Positions 1 to 11,324 of a DNA stretch of 64,000 bases are shown piece after piece (position 1 is the stretch's first letter; every line of letters begins with the position of its first letter). The position numbers were made by a program, and so were the translations under genes. A model generated the notes under the pieces. That model was not told the DNA's origin and made no database searches. It saw only the letters and a program-made list of their open reading frames with translations. This DNA comes from Amyloporia xantha (Eukaryota; Basidiomycota; Agaricomycetes; Polyporales; Adustoporiaceae): contig JAYKKR010000054.1 of assembly GCA_036971615.1 (NCBI GenBank), forward strand, positions 86,052 through 150,051. Reading direction: 5' to 3'.

Positions 1-356
1 TACGCCTTGCTCGGGAGCGTGCAAAGCTCGTCAAGAGATGAAAGAAGTAGTTGTGGATGTATTCGCTAATCGTGAGTACCCTCTCGCGGACAGCAGGGAA
101 AGTTTGCATGACGCCGGAAGTCGACGTGTTAATTAGTGAATTATTCTGAGGTTTTTTGTCTGATTGCGATCAAGACGTTCAATTATCACACGAGGCTCAT
201 GGTCTAAAGCAAAAAGGCTGAAGAACCGCAGATGCGTCGATGAGTTGCAAAAGATCAATTTGGTAACAATCTATTTCTTATGTACGACATTACTCAAGTA
301 CTAGAAGCTATCAACACATTTACATATCTTTGTTCATGATGAGTAATTGACCTTAT
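1..356. other. intergenic, no gene seen
   Basis: No reading frame with recognisable similarity and no RNA gene is visible. The stretch is moderately AT-rich and lies downstream of the stop codon of the minus-strand pseudogene that ends at 357. Confidence 0.5.
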
Positions 357-2508
357 TTACACCTCGAATCGCCGAAGCAGCTCTTCTGGAAGGAGGCTCT
401 CCGGACTGCTTCTCTCGTATACTTTCAATTTCCTATCTTGATGGACTAAGCTCATCCTTCCACGTTGCCCGTGGTCCACCACAAGCTCCTGGATGGTGCT
501 CAATGCGTGCCTCAGCCGCCTGATACCATCTTGTGCCTTCCGCTCAATCTGTTTCATCTCCGGATCTCCTAGCTTTCGCTTCGTTATAGCCTGAAATTCG
601 CCTCGGTTATGAACTGCCAAGAAATGGTGGTTCGTCTGGGAGAAGAAAAGCTGCGGGTATGCGTCTTGCCAGTCGTATAGGTGGGCGTAATTCTTAGAGC
701 GCGTGGTCATTTCCACAATGGAGTCCTGTGATACCTGCGATCCAGCCCGGATGACATCGAGTTCGGTGGTCGACGAAGTGGCATCAACGACTGAAGCTGA
801 AGCGGCAGCTGCAGAAACGTTCAGACCAGATAATAAGTCGGAAAGGTTGTCGACATTGGCGGAGCATCAGCACTTTTGCATATCCCTGACACCCTGACAG
901 CCCTGACATAATTTCGTCAGGCTGTCAGAGCCGTCAGGCCACAGGGACATTAGTTTAAAACCGAATATAATATGGAAAATAAAATGCACTCATACAGAAT
1001 TGAACCCCAAGACTTAGACAAGCAAGAAGTAAACATTAAGTATGACCACTACACCACAAGACCATAAATATATTAATCTACTTAAACATTATGGTCTGAA
1101 GTTTCTCCAAGGGTTTCAATCTATTTGGACTTCAACAAATTTCGACTTTTTGACTTCTTTTATATTGAGTCAAATTAAGCCAGATTAGGGAAATACCAAT
1201 TCAGACACAGACCTATGCAATGCTAATTATCTTCAAAACAATGTCAAATAGTATTGCATAGACTCCACCATTATAATATATCAGGTTGCATGTAATTCCA
1301 AGCCTTGTTAGAGTGCACATATTTGAAGACCCTTGGGGATTAATTTTGATATATTAATTGAATAGTGAGCTTTAGAGAGGTTGTTATGGTGTAGTGGTTA
1401 TGTTGCACTCATACTTATCATATATATTAATGCATGAGTTCAATTCCTCCAAATGGCATTTTATTGCCAGAGTTTTAGTTAGTTATCTGACAAACACTGA
1501 CAACCCTGAGCATCCTGACGGGTTTTTTCTGATGGAGTATCTAACCCAAACTGACAGCTGGTGTCCTGACATCCCTGACAGGTCCTGAAAGGCCCTGACA
1601 AGCCATTTGTCAGGGCTGTCAGGGCATTTGCAGAAGTTCTGATGGATGAAGCTCGTGGATGTGTCTGGCGTACAGGAGCAATGCATGCATCGACCTCAAA
1701 ACGCACGACCAAGGTCAGCCCATCCAAGTCCTGAGGTAGTGTAAGCATAGATACATTATCAATAAGAAATCATCCCCACGTATTTCACAATTCTGTGGTG
1801 ACCGGTACTCTGCTCACAGCCTGCGACTTTAACGGTGCTTTCACGTTCAAAACTGAAGCCAAAGCTCCAGCGGTCAGGGTCTGGCCCTTCCCTGGTTTTC
1901 TTCTCCCAACGACTGAGCAGGACAGTACGACTTCCCGCTAGCTGAGTGTCGATCCTAAATGGTTTAGCTGATCCGTCGGTATCGTTGATCCACCGCAACA
2001 GCTTACGCAAGCCATTGCGGTCCGTGACGAAATCGACTTCGCCCCAGTCAATGCTCTCTCCGTTTTCCTCTGCAACTATATCCACTGCACGGAGCAATGG
2101 ATAGAGTGTAGAGGACGGCATCCGATATCCATTCTGATCAACGAACCTTATGCCGCTGTCGCGCGGCACTCTGTACGGGAAGGCCCTGTTGCGCCATTCT
2201 GAGGGAGAACCTGATTCGCACATGATCCGATGAGGCTATGAGGCCACACTGAATGGTATCTAGAATGACTTACCAGGAACAATGATAGTGGGCTTTGTCG
2301 CATTGATCCAGTTATACGAACCGATGTATTCAAAATTCTTCAAGTCGATATCCTTGCCCGCTGTTTCCGTGGGCTTAGTCAACGTCGTGATAGGAGTGTG
2401 GACTAAGCCTTCGGAAATGTCGCGGTCAGGGGGCAGTGATAACGCAGCAGTACTTGGCATTCCGCCTCGCCCTCTACTGTTCCCACGGCTGTACGGACGG
2501 TAAGACAT
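357..2508 (-). pseudogene. basidiomycete conserved protein ('geranylgeranyl pyrophosphate synthetase'-labelled family), disrupted
   Basis: The start codon at 2508 opens an Arg/Gly-rich N-terminus (MSYRPYSRG). Exon 1 ends in IIVPG at about 2274. Exon 2 (from about 2223) carries the family hallmarks YRVPRDSG, DFVTDRNGLRKLLRWI, STGHHRIVKY. An intron (about 1790-1730) leads to LVVRFEVDAC. The C-terminal part resumes at 864 with NVDNLSDLLSG and ends with YDWQDAYPQLFFSQ and LLPEELLRRF at 357. Agaricomycete genomes usually label this family geranylgeranyl pyrophosphate synthetase, but no DDxxD prenyltransferase motif is visible, so that name is probably wrong and the function is unknown. The coding region is split by a 780-bp element at 865-1644. 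A further one-base shift near 735 separates DVIRAG from VSQDSIVEM. Both breaks argue for a pseudogene. Confidence 0.8.
865..1644 (+). mobile_element. 780-bp non-autonomous TIR element, copy 1 (no transposase)
   Basis: The two ends are inverted repeats of about 35 bp with mismatches: CATCAGCACTTTTGCATATC at the left, and CATCAGAACTTCTGCAAATG as the reverse complement of the right. Next to them lie subterminal tandem CCCTGACA/TGTCAGGG motifs. In every stretch compared, the 780 bp match the reverse complement of 7014-7793 without a difference. No long reading frame is present, so mobilisation would need an enzyme from elsewhere. Inside are two tRNA-like Pol III promoter modules: A box 1387-1397 with B box 1436-1447 on plus, and A box about 1056-1045 with B box about 1008-996 on minus. 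The insertion lies in an exon of the 357-2508 gene. Only 2-3 bp can be target duplication. Short duplications and subterminal repeats would suit CMC/Plavaka-like DNA transposons, but the superfamily is inference. Confidence 0.85.
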
Positions 2509-2950
2509 GCTTCAGTGTTGCGGCTGCGGGGTAGGTGTTCAGTGGGGTGTGGGTTGGAGGAGTGCGATAGATGGGATTGGTGGGACGGGAAGTATTTAAG
2601 TGATCCGATATCAAGGTTCATCCGTCTGAAATCAGTGGACCCACATCAGTAATTGCCTCCACGACCCCGTGCAAGGACTCGTGATGTCTGTAGACATTGA
2701 GAAAGCAGGGCGTGTTACATACCGAGAGATGCTTCTATCTCACACACCTGAACAGCAGAGGCTCTGCTGATTATGGAAACCATCACTGAATCCTAATATC
2801 GCATCGGAATTCGTGATTCCAACACCAGATACACTTGTATAACTCTTCAACGTATCAACACCACCTGAGAGCGTCCAGAACAGAACGAGATGCGAGGTCC
2901 TCTGTGCAGTCGTTAAAGGCAGAACGTGATGGCAAGGTCACACTATGGAA
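2509..2950. other. intergenic, no gene seen
   Basis: This lies between the start of the disrupted minus-strand gene and the stop of the minus-strand glycopeptide gene. It should contain the promoter of the former and the 3' UTR of the latter. No TATA box or other motif stands out. Confidence 0.4.
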
Positions 2951-3846
2951 TCAAGTCAGTTCGCAGTCGTAAAAGCGGGAAAATCGCAGAGCGCTCACGT
3001 TATCAAAGGTGCAGACAGTCTCCCCAGGTCCATAAGGACTGTGATAGGCACCAGGGCAATCCGCATTTGTACCTAGAAGTCAAGGATCCCCAGGCATGGT
3101 TATGGAATGGACCGGACTCCATGTCTCGGTCCACTCACAGGTAACACCTACGCCATCACATCCATTGTAGTAGTTGATCAACGACGCAGCAATAGCTAAA
3201 AATACGACCTGAAGCCACTAGCGACGGAGAACTCCTGCCTACAAAAAAGTGAACTTATTGCGTGGCACTCGAATACGAAATGCGACTAACGGGGGAATAA
3301 GGTTAATACCGGTGGTACTTTCACCGTTGGAGAGCGTCGTCTCGATTAGGGTGCAGTTCTCGCCACTGTTACCACAGTATCCTGCCAAAAATCAAACACA
3401 AACGAGAGATTGGTGCAGGCTTTAAAGACGGCTTTCAGGATCAAACACTGACCTGTTTGCAGATATCTATCAAAAAGGTCCCGCAAATTTTGTTAGTCGA
3501 TTATCTCTGCTATACTGTGCCTGTACTGAATTTACGTACGCAATCGCGGCAATGAGGGGCCCGTTGCTGGTGTATGGAGCACCGGTAGACAGGACGTCCC
3601 CATTCTGTGCTTTCAAGTACGGCTGCACGTACAGTGTGAGTCAATGATAGTCTTCTTCCGAGCAACTGGGAGCACACTGACAGTCCCGGATCCACAGCTG
3701 CAATTCCACTGCTGTCAGGACCGAGGATATATGACAAGAACAGAGTAGACTGACTTGCTGGTGAATGTGACTGTGTGTGACTCGCCGTCGACTTGTACAG
3801 AGACAAAAGCGAAAGCGAGGAAGGCGACAGTGAGCTTGGAGAGCAT
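2951..3846 (-). CDS. secreted 'glycopeptide' family protein (thaumatin-like)
   Basis: The start codon at 3846 gives a signal peptide (MLSKLTVAFLAFAF) followed by ESHTVTFTS. Hand splicing then gives NCGSGT from a 16-nt exon (3682-3697), a longer exon (3540-3622) reading QNGDVLSTGAPYTSNGPLIA, a 14-nt exon (3453-3466) giving YLQTG, then GYCGNSGENCTL and TTGINLIPP from 3381 downward. YYNGCDGVGVTC and DCPGAYHSPYGPGETVC follow toward the stop near 2951. These blocks match the basidiomycete secreted glycopeptide family (HTVTF-NCG-GTP, NVLSTGGSYTSNGP, GNCG-GENC, YYNGCDG), a Cys-rich extracellular protein of unknown role. The first four exon joins are clear. The joins around 3330-3180 and the exact 3' end are uncertain, and a mild pseudogene cannot be excluded. 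Confidence 0.75.
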
Positions 3847-6773
3847 GGTAAACCAATTGGAAACAATATGTTTGCGGGGATTAAGGTACTGCAGTGAGAA
3901 GAGGGGATGGCCTGGGGAATATGCAGGTTATGGAAGGTCTCTTCTCTTGTATGAGCGACCCTTGGCCGTCAGACACTGCATGTGACAGCAATACAAAGAG
4001 ATGGCAGGTCTCCACATAACTGTCAGTGCTAGTCTCATCGGCGCCGTCCGTCATGCTCTCCTCTCTGGACATCGAACGTCGCATGCGCTCCGTTTCATAC
4101 GGAGCGCCTCCGGGTTGCATACACGCGCGTCAAGGGCCAGACCGCAAGACCGTTTGTTGTAGTAAAACATCGCATATCCGATGTCAGCAGATCTTGGTAG
4201 TCCAGCGTAGGGAGATTGACTAAGCAAAGCGGCTTGTCGTCACTCAGAGTGCATCGAAGTGGATGACAGCGAGACCATGTCTGAGACAGGCCGACCAGGC
4301 AAGTCGTGTTGACCGATCTCGTGTAGAAAGGTAATCAGAATTCCTAATTTGACACGAACGAAACATAAAGGACCTACCCTGCATCACCTCCAAAATAGAA
4401 CAGTCGAATAACTATATTAAACATTAGTAGGTCCGATTTGCCAGTGTTCCGAGCATGCCTGATCACAGTCAATGCACAGTGAGAAACTTAAGCACCGCTT
4501 TTCTGAACTAGACTGCGCGCGTCGAGCTAATATTAGATAGCGCCCGACTAGTTGTGTACCGTCAGGAGCTCATCTTGACGTCAATGAGGCTTCGCAGAGG
4601 GGACAGATGGAACATACATTCCACGAGATCGTATGGTTTCATATCATGTGAGATAGAAAATGCAGACGTGCCAGCTTCTCGGTACAGCGCTGTTTGACTT
4701 GATTTGAATATATTGCAATGTTTCCATCTCGATGAAGTCGCCTCATCACCAATACTATTGTCAGAGAACAACGAGATGGAAGAGTAAGCACCTTGTGTGA
4801 AAGAGTTGCAACAGTCATCTTGACGGAAATATCGTGCCTACTGTTTCTCATGGTAGTCTATCTAGCGCATTAACATCAACAAAAAGCACCACGCGCTGAA
4901 AGAATGAAGTGTCAAAAGTACACACGCACCAATTCTATCAGTCTGAAATCTGTCTGCCGATCCACTAACAGGGAGCCTCACGACGACATCAGACATTGGT
5001 TTATCGTTATATTTATGTCCGTGACGTATTAGCCACTTGTAAGTTGAGCTGTCGAAAGTCCTGGCTGTCTATTGCGGGCATAATCTGATTCACACCACCA
5101 CGGTTTATTCAATGTTGGATCGGTCCGGTCATTAGTGAACAAAAAACGACAACCAAATAGCACGAGTGTTTTTATACTCTGGTCCCTGCCTGCTCGTCAT
5201 GTGTGCATTGTCCGCCGAAGTTTGAACGGGCGCACGATACTTCGCTAGACTCATAAATTGAATTTCATATCAACACCATTCAATACAAACTAAACAGGAG
5301 AAGTTAGCACCTTAAAGACTTTTTCTGATGACCAGGTTTGCCTTTGTGGTCGTATCAACTTGAATCCGAGTCGGAACGCCGTAGCCAAACCATATCCCCG
5401 CCGGAAACGGGACCATGGGAAGCGAGCGCAACGGCGATTCGCGAAATATGCTTTGCATTCATGAATCCAGCCTTGACTGGCACTGGGCTTCCTTGTTGCG
5501 TCAGCTCCACGGAGGCACTATTCATGTACTTGAACGGCTCCGCGAAAGAGACAAACACTGCATTGAGCCTGGGACCTCAGGCCTCAGCTTCGACAGATGC
5601 TTTGATGTGAATCTTTGCTGTGCGCTGCCAACGAGTAATTGTGATGGGGAGTTCTCTACACATATTTGAGAGTTTTCAAAATATAAGTGTTCAACGTCAA
5701 CATTCAGGTATCAGACGACGAACGTCGAACCGACGCCTGAACAACGCCTGAAAGATGTATTCAGGAGCTGGGCATATGAGCACATGATCGTGGTCTCTGG
5801 AATACGCTGACGCCTGAAGGTGTATTCTTCACTTGAATCAGTCGTTGACTCAAAGTATCCAGGAGTTGCCTCATTTCTCACACAATTGTGCTCGATAGAG
5901 AACCTTTGCACCTTTCGGAACCAGGAGCATGTTATGCTGTTACGTCCCCGCCAGCTCTTCGACTCTGCACAAGTTTCTTATCTATCACTCGTCTCTTGAT
6001 TCTGAGTGTTTTCGATGCTAGCTGGCAGATGTCATAATGACCACTTTGTCTGACTAGAAGTCCCTGCGGTGAGTCACAGGAATATCTATAGAATGGTTCA
6101 CGAAGGAATCGGACAAGGTATGGAACATGTTAAGACACTGTTACATCGGTCTGGTCAGAAAGTTTCTTGTCTCGGAGCCAGTTCGTCAAAACGACGGGCC
6201 GTTGACGGCGCGTACTCTAAGATGGACCGGATACGACGTCAGAATCCGTATCAACCAGACGTATACCTGAACGTTGCACACGCGAATAGTTATACAGCGA
6301 TCTTGCGCTGTCCGGGATCCTTTCAATTGCTTGTATATTGGCGCCCTCCTTTGAACATATCAGGCAGAAAGAACGGATCCTTCGCACTCAATTGGTTTAT
6401 CAGAGTTCAGATTAACAGCGACATTGCAGTCAACCCCGTGGCGTGTGCCTCCACGCGGAGATGATCACCAAGAATTTCCATGGCCCCGCGGATTTCAGTG
6501 GCTGGCAGAGAGCAGTTCCAAATTTGAGAGTGCAAAGCGCAACTCCAAAGCGAAGGCGGAACAGCGACCGTTAGTGTGGAGCGCTGAAAGCCAAGCGGAG
6601 GCGCCGAAAGCGTGCTGACTGCGAAAGTCGTCTGCTTTGTGTGGACACTGCGGGTTTTGTCCGCTGACGCCTCTCATATTTCGTCCGGGTATCTAGCGTG
6701 GGGTGAGGATTGTCTTTGCTTCCCGTGCAACTATCAAAGGTTCTCACTCACCAACGTTTACAAACCAACTCCT
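3847..6773. other. 2.9-kb gene-poor stretch
   Basis: No family could be recognised. Reading frames here are short (at most about 130 codons at 6069-6464 plus, about 90 codons near 5338-5610) and lack promoter, intron or domain support. The stretch lies between the two inverted 780-bp elements and is probably relic or non-coding DNA. Confidence 0.45.
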
Positions 6774-8582
6774 ATGTCTTCCTATCTCATTGTTGGAGCA
6801 AGTAGAGGGATTGGGCTTGCCTTTGCTGAAGAGCTGGTACGTAATTACCCGCTCCTGCTACCCAATAATATGTTACCCAATAGACTTTTATTTGCACCAG
6901 CTCAAGAATCCCCAGAATGTCGTAATAGCGACAGCACGGAACCCGAGCGGATCCAGCGGTCTACAGGCTTTGAGATCGGACTACCCCGAGCATCGATTCG
7001 TGATTCTCACGCTCATCAGAACTTCTGCAAATGCCCTGACAGCCCTGACAAATGGCTTGTCAGGGCCTTTCAGGACCTGTCAGGGATGTCAGGACACCAG
7101 CTGTCAGTTTGGGTTAGATACTCCATCAGAAAAAACCCGTCAGGATGCTCAGGGTTGTCAGTGTTTGTCAGATAACTAACTAAAACTCTGGCAATAAAAT
7201 GCCATTTGGAGGAATTGAACTCATGCATTAATATATATGATAAGTATGAGTGCAACATAACCACTACACCATAACAACCTCTCTAAAGCTCACTATTCAA
7301 TTAATATATCAAAATTAATCCCCAAGGGTCTTCAAATATGTGCACTCTAACAAGGCTTGGAATTACATGCAACCTGATATATTATAATGGTGGAGTCTAT
7401 GCAATACTATTTGACATTGTTTTGAAGATAATTAGCATTGCATAGGTCTGTGTCTGAATTGGTATTTCCCTAATCTGGCTTAATTTGACTCAATATAAAA
7501 GAAGTCAAAAAGTCGAAATTTGTTGAAGTCCAAATAGATTGAAACCCTTGGAGAAACTTCAGACCATAATGTTTAAGTAGATTAATATATTTATGGTCTT
7601 GTGGTGTAGTGGTCATACTTAATGTTTACTTCTTGCTTGTCTAAGTCTTGGGGTTCAATTCTGTATGAGTGCATTTTATTTTCCATATTATATTCGGTTT
7701 TAAACTAATGTCCCTGTGGCCTGACGGCTCTGACAGCCTGACGAAATTATGTCAGGGCTGTCAGGGTGTCAGGGATATGCAAAAGTGCTGATGCTGGACG
7801 TGACCGACGAGGCGAATGTTCGTCTGGCTGCGGAGAAGACGTCGGCGCTATTGCCCAATGGCTTAGACTGCCTCATCCACAACGCCGGAGTCTGCCTACA
7901 GACACTACCTGCAGAAGAGTGGTGCGTGAATTTCGCCCAAGCGCGAGCTTGTTCTGGCCGTCCACCGCCGACTTGCTCATGGGTACACATGCGTATTTCT
8001 GTTTGATCAGCGATCTTGATGTATTCGAGGAAGAGCTGCGCGTCAATATCATATCGCCCCTCCGCGTTGGCCGCGCTTTTATGCATCTCATTCGAAGGGG
8101 AAGCGGCAAGAAGGTGGCGTTTATCACGTCCATAGGCGGGTCCCTCGAGCGTGCGCCGTCTGGTAGCGGAGTTGTTGATACGTATGGGGCGAGTAAGGCG
8201 GCCCTTAACATGTACGCTCTGTCGCTGGTTGATCGCTGAATAAGACATTGATAGCACATATTATTCTAGGCTCGCTCGAAGATGGGGCACTTCACTTCGC
8301 ACGGAGGGCATCACGATGACACTCGTTCATCCAGGCGAGTGTTGGCGCTAGGATGGTCTTGTAGTGCTTCTTATCCCCACCTATGAAATATTTAGGCTGG
8401 GTCGATACTGAAATGGGCAGTCAGGTTGATGACAGTGGGCTTACCGGCATGCACCACTGGCAAATGCTAAGAAGCTGAGCCCCCGAGAGTCCGCTATAGC
8501 GTGCATCAAGGTGATCATGGATGCGAAGGCCGAAGAAGCGGTGAGGTTCTACAACTACGACGGCAGCCAGATTCCTTGGTGA
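6774..8582 (+). pseudogene. C-factor/sniffer-like short-chain dehydrogenase, disrupted by a transposable element
   Basis: The start at 6774 gives MSSYLIVGASRGIGLAFAEE, the glycine-rich NAD(P)-binding motif (GASRGIG). An intron (about 6838-6900) and exon 2 (LKNPQNVVIATARNPSG...HRFVILTL) follow. The coding sequence is interrupted in codon 2 of LDVTDEANVR by the 780-bp element and resumes at 7794. Later exons give LLPNGLDCLIHNAG, EEELRVN, the catalytic Tyr/Lys region TYGASKAALNM, and LARRWGTSL...TLVHPG. The downstream intron has a GC donor (about 8334). Around 8466 a frameshift with stop precedes ESAIACIKVIMDA and DGSQIPW. The paralogue at 17447-18465 is intact over the same blocks, so this copy is a recent pseudogene. 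It sits at the outer end of the left arm of the inverted duplication. Confidence 0.88.
7014..7793 (-). mobile_element. 780-bp non-autonomous TIR element, copy 2 (inverted)
   Basis: This is the exact reverse complement of 865-1644 in every stretch checked. Here the uninterrupted target can be inferred from the SDR paralogue (codons for LTLDVTDEA). The left flank ends CACGCT and the right flank begins CTGGACG, which implies a 2-bp target duplication (CT) around CATCAG...CTGATG. The tRNA-like modules are A box at about 7602 with B box at about 7655 on plus, and the second module on minus (about 7271 to 7211). The lack of differences between the copies implies very recent transposition or gene conversion. 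Confidence 0.85.
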
Positions 8583-9096
8583 CCAGTGGCTGATTGAGTT
8601 CTTGATCTGGTAAAGGCAAACAAATTTAGCCTCACCTGTATGTCTCCCAAGTATGCATCGACGAAATATTGGCACTGTTATCATGTTATTCTTACTGGAC
8701 GCTTGATGCAAGTTCATCTGTCTGACCTTTCTCATGCGGTGTTGAGTCTAACGTGCCTGAAAGGTTTGCACATGAAGCCTTCGTGCTCATCGTGCATTGT
8801 TGAGAGAGCACAAGCCTATCCGCCTCAGAACCTAGTCTAGCTGGTATACTGGGAGAGGATATCCTCACTGCATCTCCCGCTGCATTCTCTTTTCTCGTAG
8901 TCTGTAAGAATCTGATTTACACAACAACAGCTCAGATACTAGTAATTATACAATGGGTCTCTTGGACGAGATCACGGATCGGATTAGTACCTTGCTGAAT
9001 TAGAATGTAGAACCTGGTAATGCCCTTATTAGCCTAGCGCAAGTACTGCTCGATGCATGTCCTTACCACGCCAGCGGAGGTTCCAAGCCGCACACA
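8583..9096. other. spacer between SDR pseudogene and DUF6533 gene A
   Basis: No gene is seen. The stretch aligns with the reverse complement of 16809-17446 in the other arm of the inverted duplication, with scattered substitutions and indels. It separates two convergent genes and so should hold their 3' ends. Confidence 0.5.
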
Positions 9097-10558
9097 CTAT
9101 ATTATTTGCTTTTCAACCTCGTTAAATATTTGGACGGGGGTCTGTGTTCCACTCCGCCTCGAGCCGCATTTTTGGTCATATTCCTGCGCCTTTATCTTCA
9201 GGAGTAGTCTGAAGCTGAGTACGCTGTCCAAAGACCACGCAAGGCTGCAATACTCGTTCATGAGCACTGGGTGAAACGCAAAATCAGGAGTCGAAAACGA
9301 ACATAGGTATGAGCAGAAACGGCGCCTCCTATCGTCACGAGGAAGTAAGTAATAGATTGCCGTAGATCGTCACGAACACCCACTCCTTTGACGAGACTCA
9401 GTATGAACTGAATCAACAGTAGACCTAGAATGCCTTTCAGTGTGCTATTTCCGTAGGAGGCCTCTGGAATACTGACAAAAGGATGCCTATAAAAATGTTT
9501 CATAATTGCGTGACATGAAGGTTCCTAGCTCAACTCACTGCAAAAGTCCAAAGTCCATCACGAACGAGCGCCGTGACGATTTCGCCATCATTCCGGCGAG
9601 GCCTATTCATCGCATTGACGACTAATAGTCCGAAAACGTAAACGTCATATAGTAACTGCGATTGAGTCAAGCTATGTTCGCTGGGGGAGAAAGCGAATGG
9701 ACAACACTCCACTGACCATAGCTCCCCATACTCCCGGGAGATAAGCCGGGATGCGGTTGAAAGTGCATGAATGTAGGTTGGATGACCAGGAAATATGCCC
9801 TATGATAAAACGTAAGAACGTAAAGCACATATAGAAGATCAGTCCGTCTTTACCAAATACTTCAAGTCCACTTAGGATAACAAAGGTCAAAGCTAAGGCG
9901 AAGCAAACCCAATATCCCACTGTGAGGGCGTATGTAATCGCCTTCTTGCCATCCCATAAACAGTATGTGCGGACAATCAACACGACTGGGACACTTCGAT
10001 TAGTTCGCCGCGTTAGTGATAGTAATGCTATCTGACATTGTGACGATGTGCTGTTTAAAATGCAATATTCGGCTATGAATACCACAGCGGCGCGGCACCT
10101 GGGCAATGATGGTGGTGAGTGAAAGATACAAAATACAGGTGCTTTGCACTGACACCTAAACGGTATTGGCAGAAGAAAATCAACTTGCGTTTAGAGAAAA
10201 ACTTGCAGATTACTGACCGATTGAGATGAATTATGGCCAATACCAACACCAGCTGAATCGATGGGATCAGCCAGACAGCTTGGATTGTGTTGAATGCATC
10301 TCACAAGCCGCGATGAAAATGAGGCTCGCCTCCCCAACGTAGCGATTAATCATGACCACAGTCTGCACAGGGCACCATGCCTGTTGCCAGATGAGCTTGA
10401 CTTCTTTGTCGAAGTTCAAAGCATGGCTGAAGAGCGCAATCGTCAAGGCAACGGCTACATGCTATATTAAATCAGTCTCTTTGACAAACTATAGCAGGCC
10501 TACCTGTCAAATAGTGCGTCGCAGACAAGGAGTCTACCTCACCGGAAGGCAGCGACAT
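9097..10558 (-). CDS. DUF6533-domain multi-pass membrane protein A
   Basis: The start at 10558 gives MSLPSGEVDS. After an intron, the DUF6533 block reads VAVALTIALFSHALNFDKEV, then the LIWQQAW and INRYVGEASLIF segments. Further exons give hydrophobic helices: VVLIVRTYCLWDGKKAI, YWVCFALALTFVIL (9890-9960), VYVFGLLVVNAM (9640), LVRDGLWTF (9560). The last exon, LAWSLDSVLSFRLLLKIKAQ, ends with a stop at 9097. The family is basidiomycete-specific, about seven TM helices, function unknown. The last exon is homologous to that of the neighbour gene B and to a stub at 16680-16808. Several internal joins between 9300 and 10500 remain unresolved, so a partly decayed gene is possible. Confidence 0.7.
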
Positions 10559-11324
10559 CGCCGACGTAAAGATGAGTGAGCAGCCCAGAGTCCAGAAGTG
10601 GCGAAGGATGACCGACCTAAGACGTATTTATATGCCACAGTGAGACATCTCGACCCATCTGTCAAAGATATCCGCACTTCGGTGGCACACTGTATAGAGC
10701 TAACATTTATCGGATAAATTTCACCCGCAAGTGGTGTGCAGGCACCGGGGAAGCGCCTCGCTAGGAAGCTGTACTCATGGACTGTGACACGTTCCAATAT
10801 GATCCCCCTTCCGCTTGTAGTGATCATCATCCGCTGGACAGGACCACTCAATGACAGATGATGAACAAACGGTTACAATGATTGATGGAAGTCAGCTGTG
10901 TTATCATTCATATCATTACTGTGGGATGAGAGATGGTCTGTGAACTCTTGCGTCAGGGTGATAAGTCTCACTTCCTGAACACCGGAGATTGAATTCATTC
11001 GATTTTGAAGGGTGAACGGGCTTTCAGACTACATCGCCTACCTCGTACTGACGCGCAGACCGACATCGCGAACAGCCAGCGCTTCAATATGACAGCTAGA
11101 TAAGAGGCTGTACAGGTAGATGTGGTACATCACGCCGCACGGACACGGACACCACAGTTGATAAACCTACACAAATTTAGCCGTAATTCAATGCCAACGC
11201 AAGTCCTTATCTGTGCTGGGGCTGTGCTATGGTCGTAATGCATGAGTGACTGCTGAACGAATAACCATGCCGTACTGACTTACATGTTAACCCATCAGAG
11301 AGTAGGTTCCCTTCGCGATTGACT
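10559..11324. other. intergenic between tandem DUF6533 genes
   Basis: No gene is seen. The stretch should contain the promoter of gene A (transcribed leftward from 10558) and the 3' end of gene B. No clear TATA box is visible. Confidence 0.4.

Noticed and set aside
1394..1588. 64-codon frame in the 780-bp element (and its copy at 7070-7264)
   Set aside because: Identical in both copies only because the elements are identical. It overlaps the tRNA-like module and subterminal repeats and has no domain.
1645..7013. Possible inversion of the 5.4 kb between the two elements
   Set aside because: Both interrupted genes continue across their element in the same orientation and order, so no inversion has occurred relative to gene structure.
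9053..9274. 73-codon plus-strand frame
   Set aside because: Antisense to the last exon of DUF6533 gene A. Its similarity to 16490-16903 (minus) is explained by the inverted duplication.
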